A DNA stretch of 64,000 nucleotides, taken from positions 8,246,001 to 8,310,000 of the forward strand of contig NZ_CP107945.1 in assembly GCF_036057275.1 (NCBI RefSeq). Reading direction: 5' to 3'. A model generated the notes under the pieces. The model made no database searches. It was not told where the DNA came from and was given only the letters and a program-made list of their open reading frames with translations. This stretch comes from Streptomyces sp. NBC_00390 (lineage in GTDB: Bacteria > Actinomycetota > Actinomycetes > Streptomycetales > Streptomycetaceae). Of the stretch, positions 42,874 to 52,184 are shown piece by piece (the first letter of the stretch is position 1; each line of letters starts with the position of its first letter). The position numbers and the translations under genes are program-made.

Positions 42874-42910
42874 CCTCAGGCTTGTGGTGTTCTCGGCACC
42901 TCAGGCTTGT
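42874..42910. repeat. 12-bp direct repeat at a decay junction
   Basis: CCTCAGGCTTGT occurs at about 42874-42885 and again at 42899-42910, the second copy covering the stop of the ATP-grasp gene. The sigma-factor fragment ends beside the first copy. It may mark a recombination or deletion end. Confidence 0.5.
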
Positions 42911-44190
42911 TGCGGCTCCTCGAACTCCATGACGGCGGCGAGGGCTTCCTCTGTTTCGAATACGGCAGTCCGGGTGGAACCGAGCACGGCGTAGCGCCAC
43001 GTGCGGCCGTCGGAGGGCGCATCCTCGTAGAGCACCACTCCCGCGGCTCTCCCGGCCAGATCCCCCGGCCAGGACAGGCCGGCACGCTTCATCAAGCAAA
43101 CGGCGTCCTCGAAGTCGTGGGGCGCACGTGTGCGTCGTCTGCCGAGCAGCCAGGCCGGAGCGTCCAGGCCCGCAGCACGGGCCAGACGGACCGCCATGAA
43201 CTGCGTCGTGGTGGTGGCGGTGCGGCGGACATTGCTCTCCGTCGCGTAGAGCCTTCCGTCGGCGGCGAGGATCGCGTCCACCCCGTACGGTCCTGCGTAG
43301 CCCGATCGCTCCAGGTGGCCCCCCAAGGCCATGCCCCACCGTTCCAGCTCTGCAGCAACGGCCCCGCCGGACCCGGCCAGCGGTGAGACATAGCCGGTGT
43401 AGGAGCCCTGCTGGACGCGCATCTCTCCGGAGAACACCACTCGCGGCCCGGATGCGTCCAGGTGCATCTGGATGCTGACCGACCGGACGACATCGAGTCG
43501 CTCCTCCACCACCCACGTCCCGGCGGGCTCGTTCCGAAGTGGTGCCGGCGCTGTGTCCGCACGCGCGAGGAAGCACAGCCCGTGGCCGCCTGCTGAGCGG
43601 TCCGGCTTCACTACGACGCGCTCATACTCCCGAAGCATCGCGGTTGCAGTGGCTTCCAGGGTGTGCCCCTTGCACACCTGCCCCTCAGGAATGCGGATGC
43701 CCAGTTCGGCGGCGAGGGCGCGGAAACCGGTCTTGGTGTTGAGCCGGTGCACCGCGTCCACCGCGCTCGCACTCGGGCCTCCTGGGCCGTAGGGAGCCAC
43801 CGTCACACCCAACCGTCGTGCGAGGGCGGCTGTGGACGCATCGAGGACGATGGGCAGGAGCTCCGCCCCGGGCCGCGCGGCCACCAGATCGAAGAGCGCG
43901 TCCATCAGTCTTGACCGGTCCAGGGCCTCCGCCATGGGCAGTCCCTCGACCGCAGGCGCCGTCATCACCGTCAGCGACCCGTACGGCACCCCCAGCAGCC
44001 CGCAGGCGTAGCGGCGGAACGTCTCGCTCGGCGCAACGGGCGTGACGAGCGCGTCTCCGGGCCGCAGGAGCCAGATCTTGCGGGGCGCCTGCCCTGCCCA
44101 CTGGGTCAGGACGTCGTGGGCGGCGAGGCTGACTGCCACGTCGGAGAAGAAGTTCGCGTAGACGATCAACGGGCTGCGGTGCTGGTCCAC
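42901..44190 (-). CDS. ATP-grasp ligase, PGM1-related
   Basis: A 429-residue ATP-grasp enzyme with a pre-ATP-grasp domain (about 5-150: LIVYANFFSDVAVSLAAHD, PIVLDASTAALARRLG) and the ATP-grasp core (about 150-330: LNTKTGFRALAAELGIRIPE, VVVKPDRSAGGHGLCFL with the ATP-binding lysine, GPYGVDAILAADGRLYATES with the metal-binding acid, then NVRRTATTT). The layout fits the peptide-ligase PGM1 group that joins an amino acid to a peptide N-terminus. GTG at 44190 is used; the gene overlaps the end of the UdgX gene by 25 bases. No precursor-peptide gene is visible nearby, so the substrate is open. Confidence 0.7.
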   Translation of the reverse strand: MDQHRSPLIVYANFFSDVAVSLAAHDVLTQWAGQAPRKIWLLRPGDALVTPVAPSETFRRYACGLLGVPYGSLTVMTAPAVEGLPMAEALDRSRLMDALFDLVAARPGAELLPIVLDASTAALARRLGVTVAPYGPGGPSASAVDAVHRLNTKTGFRALAAELGIRIPEGQVCKGHTLEATATAMLREYERVVVKPDRSAGGHGLCFLARADTAPAPLRNEPAGTWVVEERLDVVRSVSIQMHLDASGPRVVFSGEMRVQQGSYTGYVSPLAGSGGAVAAELERWGMALGGHLERSGYAGPYGVDAILAADGRLYATESNVRRTATTTTQFMAVRLARAAGLDAPAWLLGRRRTRAPHDFEDAVCLMKRAGLSWPGDLAGRAAGVVLYEDAPSDGRTWRYAVLGSTRTAVFETEEALAAVMEFEEPQQA

Positions 44191-44972
44191 GGAGCATCCC
44201 TACCCGCCACGACGCCCCTGGCTCTTCGGCGAGGACCCGACGGCGTCAGGGTCGCAAGGAGGAGACGGGATCGGGGTAGAGGTAGGTCATGGGTACCAAC
44301 CAGCGGGAACCGGAACTGCCGCAGGCGAGGGGAGGGGTGTCGGCAGCGGTGATCGACTGCCGCAGGGGGAAGGCCCCGCTGCCCGAGCGTCGCCACCAAC
44401 CCCCCGGCGAGCGCTTCAGAACCATCGGGGTCGTGGTCTGAGGGCCAGGGCAACAGGGCGCCTCGCTGTTCGCCCACCCGAAAGGACGGTCCCAGGAGCG
44501 CCTTGCCCGCCGTCGACCCGAGCACCACCACCGCCTCGGGGGCGACCACCTTCAACTCGGCCAAGAGCCATGGCCTGCATGCCGTCATCTCTCTCCAGGT
44601 CGGTGCCTTGTGGATGCGGCGCTTGCGGCCTTCGGGGGGCGTGAACTTGAAGTGCTTGACCGCGTTGGTGACGTAGGTCTGCCGCGGATCGATCCCCGCG
44701 TCCTCCAGCGCACGCGTCAGGACCTTGCCGGCCGGACCGACGAACGGGCGGCCCTGGCGGTCCTCCTGGTCGCCTGGTTGCTCCCCGACGATCAGGACGC
44801 GCGTGGAGCGGTCTCCCTCCCCGAACACTGTCTGGGTGGCGTCCTCGTGGAGTGGGCAACCCCGGCATTCGGCCGCGGCCCTCCGCAGGCCCGGAAGCCC
44901 CGCTCGTCGCCCGGGCAGGAACGGTGTGGCGTCGTACGTCTGCTCCGCTACGTCATCATCCGTACGGAACAT
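44166..44972 (-). CDS. UdgX-like uracil-DNA glycosylase with atypical C-terminus
   Basis: A 268-residue family-4-like uracil-DNA glycosylase. CRGCPLHEDATQTVFGEG (with the Fe-S cysteine pair C-x2-C), GEQPGDQEDRQGRPFVGPAG and the KRRIHK loop, the latter diagnostic of UdgX, which forms a covalent link to uracil-containing DNA through its histidine. ACRPWLLAELKVVAPEAVVV follows. The expected motif LLLATVHPSAVLR is not found; instead the last 90 residues are Arg/Pro-rich and include LLLATLTPSGPRRR. Either the C-terminus is frameshifted or the motif is degenerate, so activity is uncertain. GGAAGGGAGG is an excellent ribosome binding site. Confidence 0.78.
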   Translation of the reverse strand: MFRTDDDVAEQTYDATPFLPGRRAGLPGLRRAAAECRGCPLHEDATQTVFGEGDRSTRVLIVGEQPGDQEDRQGRPFVGPAGKVLTRALEDAGIDPRQTYVTNAVKHFKFTPPEGRKRRIHKAPTWREMTACRPWLLAELKVVAPEAVVVLGSTAGKALLGPSFRVGEQRGALLPWPSDHDPDGSEALAGGLVATLGQRGLPPAAVDHRCRHPSPRLRQFRFPLVGTHDLPLPRSRLLLATLTPSGPRRRARGVVAGRDAPWTSTAAR

Positions 44973-45056
44973 GAGGCCTCCCTTCCTTGACCAGCACGGC
45001 TTCCTGATGGCTCATTGGCCTACTCGGCCGCTCCGGCTGCGTCGCGTCGCACGCCA

Positions 45057-46241
45057 TCAGGGCTTCAACAGCGTTTTGATCATGCCGTCTTCCTTGGCCT
45101 GGAAGGTCTTGTAGGCCTGCGGGCCCTCTTCCAGAGGGAGTTTGTGGGTGGCGAAGGTCTCGACTCCGAGGGGGTCCTGGTCGTTGAGGAGGGGAAGGAT
45201 GTCGTCTACCCAGTTCCTGACGTTCGCCTGACCCATCCGCAGTTGGATCTGCTTGTCGAACAGGGTCATCAGCGGCAGGGGGTCGGCGGTGCCGCCGTAC
45301 ACGCCGACGACTGAAACAGTGCCGCCCCGGCGCACGAGTTCGATCGCCGTGTAGAGGGCGCTGAGCCGGTCGAGACCTGCGTGTTCCATGAGGCGTTGGG
45401 CCACCGGGTCGGGCAGCAGCCCTATCGCCCAGTGGGCGGCCTTGGCGACCGGGGCCCCGTGGGCCTCCATTCCGACCGCGTCGATCACACCGTCCGTGCC
45501 ACGCCCGTCCGTCAGCCCTCGGACCGTCTCCGCGAGGTCCTTGCCGTGGTTGCGCAGGTCGAGCGTGGTCACGCCGCGGGCGTTCGCCCGTTCGAGTCGT
45601 TCCGGCACGAGGTCCACACCGATCACCGTGCGGGCACCGCGGTGCAGGGCGATACGCGCAGCCATCTCGCCGATCGGACCGAGTCCGAGGACGGTAAGGG
45701 TGCCGTCAGGGGGAAGGGCCGCGTACTCGACCGCTTGCCATGCGGTGGGGAGCACGTCCGAGAGGAAGACGTAACGCTCGTCGGGCGGGCTGTGGGGAAC
45801 CTTGACGGGCAAGGTGTCGCCGAACGGAACCCGCAGGAACTCGGCTTGGCCGCCGGGCACCTGGCCGTAGAGCTTGGTGTAGCCGAACAACGAGGCTCCC
45901 ATGCCCCGCTCCTTGACCTGCGTAGTCTCACACTGCGACTGCAGCCCCCGGTCACACATGAAGCAACGGCCGCACGAGATATTGAACGGAACAACGACCC
46001 GGTCGCCGACGGTGAGTGCGGTCACGTCGGCGCCCGCCTCTTCGACGATGCCCATCGGCTCGTGGCCGAGGATGTCGCCCGGATCGAGGTACGGGCCCAT
46101 CACTTCGTAGAGGTGCAGGTCGGAGCCGCAGATCCCGGTGGACGTGATCCGGACGATCACATCCGAAGGTTCCTTCAGGATCGGGTCGGGCACGGTCTCG
46201 ACCCGGACATCACGCTTTCCGTGCCATGTCAGTGCACGCAT
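45057..46241 (-). CDS. Zinc-dependent alcohol/formaldehyde-type dehydrogenase
   Basis: A 394-residue medium-chain dehydrogenase. Catalytic zinc site GICGSDLH and HEPMG; structural zinc cysteines in CGRCFMCDRGLQSQC (C-x2-C-x2-C-x7-C); NAD-binding loop VLGLGPIGEMAARIAL. Length and the long C-terminal half fit the glutathione-independent formaldehyde dehydrogenase-like group rather than short ADHs. GGAGG precedes the ATG. It follows DUF6479 with a 13-bp overlap, so they form an operon. Oxidation of an aldehyde or alcohol during stress is likely; substrate unknown. Confidence 0.9.
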   Translation of the reverse strand: MRALTWHGKRDVRVETVPDPILKEPSDVIVRITSTGICGSDLHLYEVMGPYLDPGDILGHEPMGIVEEAGADVTALTVGDRVVVPFNISCGRCFMCDRGLQSQCETTQVKERGMGASLFGYTKLYGQVPGGQAEFLRVPFGDTLPVKVPHSPPDERYVFLSDVLPTAWQAVEYAALPPDGTLTVLGLGPIGEMAARIALHRGARTVIGVDLVPERLERANARGVTTLDLRNHGKDLAETVRGLTDGRGTDGVIDAVGMEAHGAPVAKAAHWAIGLLPDPVAQRLMEHAGLDRLSALYTAIELVRRGGTVSVVGVYGGTADPLPLMTLFDKQIQLRMGQANVRNWVDDILPLLNDQDPLGVETFATHKLPLEEGPQAYKTFQAKEDGMIKTLLKP

Positions 46242-46624
46242 GGTTCCTCCGCTGGTTCCTTCGCACAGCCGCCAAGCGATCCGCTGCCGAAGGCACCGCT
46301 GTCCTGGTCGTGCGTGCGCCGTTCCTCGGATCCAGGCCGACTGCTGTGGGGCTTGAGCTCGTGCCGCGTCAGGCGTGAGCCGGCGTCGGGAAAGGACGCA
46401 CCGACCGGCTCGCGGTTGTGCTCGATGTGCGTACGGTGCCCAGGTGCGGTCGGCTGTTCCTCGGGCCGCGGCCGCGGTGGTTGTGTCCTACGGCGCCTGT
46501 TGGCGCACGGAATCACACCGATGAGTACCGCCACGGTGACGATGCGTGCGATCAGTAGCCCGATACCGCCCAGGACCGGATTGCTCGCTGCGCGCGAGAG
46601 AAGAGCCTGGCTGCTGGTGGGCAC
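46229..46624 (-). CDS. DUF6479 single-pass membrane protein
   Basis: A 131-residue protein with one membrane helix (about 16-34, IGLLIARIVTVAVLIGVIP), then a basic and Pro-rich tail RRRRTQPPRPRPEEQP and SRLTRHELKPHSSR, the pattern of the Streptomyces DUF6479 family. GTG at 46624 has GAAGGGA seven bases upstream. It is translationally coupled to the downstream dehydrogenase. Function unknown; relatives are often found in stress-related loci. Confidence 0.75.
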   Translation of the reverse strand: MPTSSQALLSRAASNPVLGGIGLLIARIVTVAVLIGVIPCANRRRRTQPPRPRPEEQPTAPGHRTHIEHNREPVGASFPDAGSRLTRHELKPHSSRPGSEERRTHDQDSGAFGSGSLGGCAKEPAEEPCVH

Positions 46625-46769
46625 GTTCGTCCCTTCGCCGTGACCGTGGGCGGCCGAGCCCATCTGCTGGCTCCGCCCCGTCCAAGGGCGCCTGCCCCGG
46701 GAATCGAATGTGACACATGTCGCATTTGTCGCGGTGATGAACGTTCTCCCAGCATGCGCCCCCGAAGGC

Positions 46770-47545
46770 TCAGGCGGCTTCCCGAGCGGATCGGGACGCG
46801 AGCGGGGCGGTGTTCATGCCCGCCTGGGCGTGGAGCCCGTCCAGGAACTCCTGGGCCGCCTCAGCCGCCGTACGGCGCGGTTCCCAGTCGAGTTCGGCAC
46901 GGGTGCGGGAGCTGCGGACCTTCCGCTGGACGCGGCCGTGCGAAGATCCGTCGCCGCTGCGACGCGGACTCCCGCTTGAAGAGGAACCCCGGTCGCATGC
47001 GGACACACGCATGGCGGTGTGGCGCTGCTCGTACGCGTCCAGGAAGCGTTCGAGGTAGGCCTTCTCACGGCAGTAGGCCGCTCCCGGCCAGCTCGCATCC
47101 ACCGGACGGTCTTTCGGGCTCGGGGAGTACGCGCCGACCGACGAGGCGTGGACCAGCGCGGGTTCGCCTGACCCTGCTGCTGCCTCGAAGACGCGGATAC
47201 TGCCCAGCACGTTCGTCCGCCACGTGGTCGTCGGGTCGTGCGTGGGCCGGCAACTTCCACGCCAGGTGAACGACAACGTCCGCTCCGGCGAAGAGGGAGA
47301 CGAGCTCGGGGCCGCCGCCCGGGTCGATGTCCGCGGCCACCCATGCGGTTCCCTCGGGCTGCCAGCCCGGCGCCCGGGGGGGGGCGACGCCGAGGACCGA
47401 CGCCACACAGGGATCTTCGGCCAGGGCCTGGACGACGCTCGTCCCTGCGTTGCCGGTCGCGCCGATGACGACGACCCGGAGTCCGCCGGATCCCTTTGTG
47501 CCGTGCGATGCGTTGCCGGTCGTGTCAACGGCCTTCCGCTAGGTT
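46770..47545 (-). pseudogene. Decayed NAD-dependent epimerase
   Basis: VVIGATGNAGTSVVQALAED (dinucleotide loop, about 47480), ADVVVHLAWKLPAHARPDDH, then after a frameshift NVLGSIRVFEAAAGSG, VHASSVGAYSPS, YCREKAYLERFLDAYE and, after a deletion, ELDWEPRRTAAEAAQEFLDG. This is an extended-SDR epimerase/dehydratase in at least three frames with part of the substrate domain missing. Confidence 0.8.
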
Positions 47546-48249
47546 TCTCCCGGCACCGATCGGCTTCCCCGAGCCGTGAGGGGACACACTGGTGGTTGGT
47601 CTCTACCGCTCCTCCTGCGGCGGGCGAAGGTGGTCGCGGAGCAGTTCCCGTGCCGCGACGGCCGCCGCCCACTGGATCGCCTCCCGGTCCATGGTCTCGC
47701 CTGCAGGCGGCTCGGCGACGACCGCTCCGTGCGACCCGCTGAGAGCGACCCGGCCCTGCTGGGGCCGTCCTGGACCATGCGCCTGCTGGCCACGGATCTC
47801 ACCGGACCAGACTCTTCCTCGCGCCTTCCGGGCCGCCTGCAGCACCTACCTGCTCATCCCCGGCACCGTCTCGCCTTCTCTCAGGCCGGACAATTCCTCG
47901 GCCACAACACCCACGCCGCGGCCGCAGGATGATCGACCGGCTCATAAGCTCCGCACTCGTCCGCAACGCCCGAAACGGCGGCTCATACAGCGAAAGGGCG
48001 ACCAGTCACTCGAGCGGCTCCGGCACCTATTTCTCGGCCAGGGGCTTTCCCGCCAGCGGATCGCCGAGGCCCTGAGATCCACCGGCTCGGGCAGGGCCTG
48101 GCCGACTGGTCCCATCGCCGCGTCAGGGAACTGGCCGCAGCGGCCACCCGCTACGTCGTGGACCCGGCCCCGGGCGCCATTCCGCCTTCCTCGACCATCG
48201 ACAGGACAGGGCGGGCGAACTCGGCGCACGACGTGAGCACGCCGAAATC
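47546..48249. other. Unassigned region
   Basis: About 700 bases without a gene I can support. On the minus strand near 47603-47690 the short stretch MDREAIQWAAAVAARELLR reads like a real protein end, and on the plus strand near 47990-48080 RKGDQSLERLRHLFLGQGLS does too, but neither continues. Probably gene remnants. Confidence 0.35.
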
Positions 48250-48453
48250 ATGCTCCTGTACAACCTGCGGCAGATCTGTACGGATGTCACGGGCGTGCGG
48301 CTGGGCTGGGAGATGGTGATCCAGGGGGCGCAGGCCGTCAAGGACGCCGAGTTGCTCGCTCTCGCGCGGTCGTGTTTCGAGGAGACCGAGCGGCAGATCC
48401 GGTGGGCGGCCGGAAAGCTCAAGGAGGTTGCTTCGCAGATCCTGGCTGCCTGA
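48250..48453 (+). pseudogene. C-terminal part of an uncharacterised helical protein
   Basis: From ATG at 48250, 67 codons encode a fully helical sequence (MLLYNLRQICTDVTGVRLGW ... EETERQIRWAAGKLKEVASQ) that resembles the C-terminal half of ferritin-like Streptomyces hypothetical proteins. The upstream part is in other frames (VRELAAAATRYVVDPAPGAI), so I treat it as a broken gene, although a short intact gene is possible. Confidence 0.45.
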
Positions 48454-48459
48454 CGTCCG

Positions 48460-48864
48460 TCACAGCCGTAATTCTCCCGACGTGTCGGGGGAGACCGCCA
48501 GCGAGAAGGAATGGCCCGCCGGGTCCGTGTACACGCGCTCGTCGCGGGGTCCGTGGTTGTCCCTTGCCGAAACCGGCCGCGCGCCGAGGCCGATCGCCTC
48601 CCGCTCCGCCTCGTCCATGTCGCCCCGCGCCACCAGGATGCGCAGGTGTGCCTGCTGCGCGTCCTCCGGCCGGGGCCAGCTTGGCGGGGCGTACCCGTGG
48701 TCGCGTCGCATCGCCAGATGGACGCCCTGCTGTCCCAGCACTTCCACGAAGTCGGGGTCGCTGCCGACCCGTACCTCGGCGGAGAGTAACCCCGCGTAGA
48801 ACTCGGCCAGTTCGGTGGGCTCGGCGGCGTCGAGAACCAGGACGCTCATCTTTTGAACCGTCAT
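48460..48864 (-). CDS. VOC/glyoxalase-superfamily protein
   Basis: A 134-residue vicinal-oxygen-chelate protein. The two beta-alpha-beta-beta-beta halves are visible: VLDAAEPTELAEFYAGLLSA and, in the second half, GDMDEAEREAIGLGARPVSA, then YTDPAGHSFSLAV, the usual end with a metal or substrate-binding position. No zinc-ligand set can be assigned by eye. Function could be antibiotic binding or a dioxygenase-like reaction. Confidence 0.85.
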   Translation of the reverse strand: MTVQKMSVLVLDAAEPTELAEFYAGLLSAEVRVGSDPDFVEVLGQQGVHLAMRRDHGYAPPSWPRPEDAQQAHLRILVARGDMDEAEREAIGLGARPVSARDNHGPRDERVYTDPAGHSFSLAVSPDTSGELRL

Positions 48865-48929
48865 ACGACCCGGCTACCCCCGGCCGCCGGTCGCATACCG
48901 CAACGACCGCGGTGGGCGACGGAGCGGGG

Positions 48930-49244
48930 GCCTGCGGGTGAGCCGCAGACTGATCGAACCACATGGCGAGCTTCGGGTGCCACAGCAGGGCTGGAACGTG
49001 TTGCTGTCCTTGCGCAGCACCTTGGCGGACTTCCAGGTGGCTCCGTCGTCGTACGACACCGACACCTTGGCGCCGGCCATCGCGGTGGAGCCGGTCCGCC
49101 CTTGGCCCTGGTGCCGTCCACGGTGAGGGTGAAGGGCAGGCCCGCCCGCGCCTGGTTAAGCTCGTTCAGCGGCAGGTCGTAGTCGAGCACGACCACCGGC
49201 AGGGGCTCGCAGTCCTTGGGGGTGGGAACTGAAATTCCCCTCAT
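48930..49244 (-). pseudogene. C-terminal remnant of a secreted subtilase-type protease
   Basis: LPVVVLDYDLPLNELNQARA, GLPFTLTVDGTRAKGG and, after a frameshift, AKVSVSYDDGATWKSAKVLR are the beta-sandwich C-terminal domain found after the catalytic domain of large Streptomyces S8 proteases. No catalytic part is present. Confidence 0.65.
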
Positions 49245-49252
49245 TGACGGCC

Positions 49253-51760
49253 TCAGGCATCAGGTGACGCGCCGCCGTCGGCGGCACGCAGGCCACGGTC
49301 GGGGCCCCATTCGGTGAGCAGCAGGGCGATGTCGTCCGCTCGGTAGGAGGAGCCGCGGGCGTTGTGCAGGAGCCGGTCGGCGAGTTCGTCGAGCGTGTCC
49401 GCGCGGGCGTGGGCCAGGGATGCTCGCAAGCGGTCGATCCCCACGTCGATGTCGACTCCGGGTTCCTCGACCAGGCCGTCGGTGTAGAGGGCGAGGACGG
49501 ATCCCGGCGGGAGAGTGATCCGGGTCGTGGGATATGCGCTTGCGCGTTCCACTCCGAGGACGGGGCCGATGTCCAGGTCGAGGGCGTCGGTCGTGCCGTC
49601 GGGATGGCGAAGCAGGGGTGGGGGGTGGCCGGCGGTGACGGCGTGGGCGTGGTGACCGTGGGGTTCGAGGCGGATGTAGCAGCAGCTGGCCAGCAGGGGG
49701 GAGTCGAGGTCGATGAGGGTTCGGTTGACGCCCGCCATCACATCCCCAGGTGTATGGCCCACTGCTGCGAAGGCTCGTACCGCACTGCGCAATTGGGCCA
49801 TGGTGGCCGCGGCGGCGATGCTGTGCCCCTCCACGTCTCCGATGACGAGACAGGTCCCGTTGTCGGTGGGGATGACGTCGTACCAGTCGCCGCCGATGTC
49901 CATTCCGCTGGTGCCGGGCAGGTAGCGCGCAACGACATGGATTCCAGGGATTACCGGCAGCCGGTGCGGCAGGAGCGCCTGCTGCAGGCCGCGCGCGACG
50001 GCGAACTCCGAGTCGTACAACCGCGCTCTTTCCAACGCCTGGGCGATCAGCCCGGCCAGGGCAGTCAGGACGCCGCGGTCCTTCTCCGTGAACCGATGGA
50101 CCTCGTCGAAGCCGAGGACGCAGGTGCCCACAGGACGGCCGGAGGCGATCAACGGCAGATATGCCCAGGAACTCACTTCGCCCGTGGGGATGCCCGGATA
50201 ACCCCGGGACAGGTCCTGCTGCGACTCGATGAACAGCGGCGCGCCAGAGGTCAGGGCCTCGGTGCCGGGCAGGCGGGCGTGCAGCGGCATGCCCTCCAGC
50301 CAGTCGAGGAAGTCTTCGTGGTGGCCGGTGTGAAAGAGCCGGTGCATCGCTTTGTCACGAACCACGTAGATCGCCATCTGCTGGCCTCCGAAGGCCGGCA
50401 GAAGCTGGTCGCCGACGGCCTCGCAGACCTCGCGTGCGGTGACCGCCTCAGTCAACGCGCTCCCCAGCTGCAGGACGTGATACATGACGCCCAGTCGCGC
50501 CGGCGGAGCGGTGGGTGCTGCCTCGGCCGTAAAGGTGGATGGTGTCGGGGTCGGGTGCGGCTGACCCAAAGGCACCACCCGGCCGGTCGCCCCGTCGGCC
50601 TCCGGGTGGAGGGAGAAGGCGAGCCACTGGTCGGGCGGTCGGCGGGCCAGGAAGGAGGACGGCGTCTGCGAGATCATCGCGGACCGGTGCCGGTACTCGA
50701 TGTCGGGGTCGGACAGCCATGGCAGCACGTCCCAGAGAAACCCGCCCAGCACCTCATCACCAGAAACGCCCAACAGTCGCAGGGCGCTGCGATTGGCATA
50801 GGTGACCCGCCCGTCGGGAGCGAGGGAGAACAGCCCGTCCCGCAACCGCTCGACCGCAGCTACAGCCGCACGGCCGGCCCGGGCGTCCACAACCGCGCCC
50901 ACCAGGTGGGTGCCTGCCCGCGCGTCGTCGGCCGCCGGCACGCGGCCCCACAACTCGACCGTGCGACACCCCTCGCCGTTGCCGCCGTCCCGGCTGTCCC
51001 GTACGCGCAGGCGCCTCGCGGTGATCCGGCCCGCGTCGGCTGCCTCCCTGGCCCCGGCCCGGAAGGCGACACGATCGCCCGGGTGCAGGCAGGAAGCAAG
51101 CGTTTCGGCCCGTCCGTCGAAAGCATCGGGGTCGAGACCGAAGATCGCACACAGCTCGTCGTCCACAGTGAAGGTGCCCAAGGCGAGGTTCCAGTCGAAC
51201 AAGCCGACCCGCACGGCCGCTGCCGAGGGAGCCGGGGTCTCGACGGGAACCGTCCCCGGCTCGCACTCGACCGGATCACCGGTACGGGCGCGCAGGGCGG
51301 CAAGGGAGCCCCCGAGCCGGTTCGCGACGGTCCGCATCTGGCGCCGCTGGGCCTTGGACAGCCCTTCACTGCCCGGTGAAGCCGCCCAGACGACCGCCAG
51401 CGAACCGAAAGTCTTCCCACGCGCACCCACTGGCACGGAGCAGGAACCGAAGGCATACGGCAGAGCCACCGCGAGCTGGGGATACCGCCGCATCGTCTCC
51501 TCCGCGTCGGCCAGATGGACGGTGCGCCCAGAGCTGTATGCCACGGCGACCGGAATGGGACTGCTCACCGGGATGAGGCGCCAGCCACCGAGGAGGGACG
51601 GCGGCGTCCCGCACGTCGCGGCGAGCACGATCGACCGGCGGTCGCGGGAGCGGAGGAAAATGCTCCCCGCGTACGCGCCGGTTCCTTCGACGGCCTCGAC
51701 GACGGCCGCGGCGAGCAGATCCTCACGCTCCACCGGTACGCCGATGGTCATTCCGCTCAT
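49253..51760 (-). CDS. GAF-PAS-PAS-GAF-SpoIIE sensor phosphatase
   Basis: An 835-residue sensor phosphatase complete in the window. Domains: N-terminal GAF (about 10-160), PAS (about 180-290, VGLFDWNLALGTFTVDDELC), PAS (about 295-400, DGLFSLAPDGRVTYANRSAL), GAF (about 425-590), SpoIIE/PP2C (about 600-820) with LQQALLPHRLPVIPG, GGDWYDVIPTDN, VIGDVEGHSIAAAATMAQLR, and YTDGLVEEPG, ADDIALLL. The metal-binding aspartates are all present. Starts MSGMTIGVPV at 51760. No anti-sigma partner is adjacent. Together with the phosphatase at the left edge it suggests partner-switching regulation in this region. Confidence 0.9.
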   Translation of the reverse strand: MSGMTIGVPVEREDLLAAAVVEAVEGTGAYAGSIFLRSRDRRSIVLAATCGTPPSLLGGWRLIPVSSPIPVAVAYSSGRTVHLADAEETMRRYPQLAVALPYAFGSCSVPVGARGKTFGSLAVVWAASPGSEGLSKAQRRQMRTVANRLGGSLAALRARTGDPVECEPGTVPVETPAPSAAAVRVGLFDWNLALGTFTVDDELCAIFGLDPDAFDGRAETLASCLHPGDRVAFRAGAREAADAGRITARRLRVRDSRDGGNGEGCRTVELWGRVPAADDARAGTHLVGAVVDARAGRAAVAAVERLRDGLFSLAPDGRVTYANRSALRLLGVSGDEVLGGFLWDVLPWLSDPDIEYRHRSAMISQTPSSFLARRPPDQWLAFSLHPEADGATGRVVPLGQPHPTPTPSTFTAEAAPTAPPARLGVMYHVLQLGSALTEAVTAREVCEAVGDQLLPAFGGQQMAIYVVRDKAMHRLFHTGHHEDFLDWLEGMPLHARLPGTEALTSGAPLFIESQQDLSRGYPGIPTGEVSSWAYLPLIASGRPVGTCVLGFDEVHRFTEKDRGVLTALAGLIAQALERARLYDSEFAVARGLQQALLPHRLPVIPGIHVVARYLPGTSGMDIGGDWYDVIPTDNGTCLVIGDVEGHSIAAAATMAQLRSAVRAFAAVGHTPGDVMAGVNRTLIDLDSPLLASCCYIRLEPHGHHAHAVTAGHPPPLLRHPDGTTDALDLDIGPVLGVERASAYPTTRITLPPGSVLALYTDGLVEEPGVDIDVGIDRLRASLAHARADTLDELADRLLHNARGSSYRADDIALLLTEWGPDRGLRAADGGASPDA

Positions 51761-52184
51761 GCATCCAGTGTGCGCAGGTCACGCCGACAGGGCCCAGCGT
51801 GGCAACTCGGCGATACGCAGCGGTTACAGACTGCATGGGCGGTCCCGTCCCGGCCAGCGGCCGCCGGCTCCAGGGCGGGTTCAGCGTCCGAGGGATGGTC
51901 GGCGCTGAAGGCGGGACGGGCCGCTGACGAAGGAGACCAAGGCCGCCTCGCCCCATCCGACCAGTGCCGATCCCTTCCGGTCCCGAGAGGGTGCCATCCC
52001 CGACCGCCGCCACCGCGGGTGCGTGAGGCGACCTGGACGGGGAACTCGAGCCAGCGAAGCCAACGATTCGCGATCTTAAGGATCCGGCCATGACGATGGC
52101 ACGAGACATCATGACAGCCGGCGCCGAGTGCATCGGCGAATCCTGCCAGAGCCGGATTCAGGCGTACGCCGACACCTGTTTCAG
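51761..52184. other. Promoter of the phosphatase gene and unassigned DNA
   Basis: About 420 bases; no gene I can support. Confidence 0.35.

Noticed and set aside
42874..42910. 12-bp direct repeat as an IS target-site duplication
   Set aside because: No insertion sequence lies between the copies, and the repeat length does not match the duplications usual for the IS5 family.
49364..51379. A 671-codon plus-strand frame opposite the SpoIIE phosphatase
   Set aside because: Shadow frame; the phosphatase on the minus strand explains the DNA.
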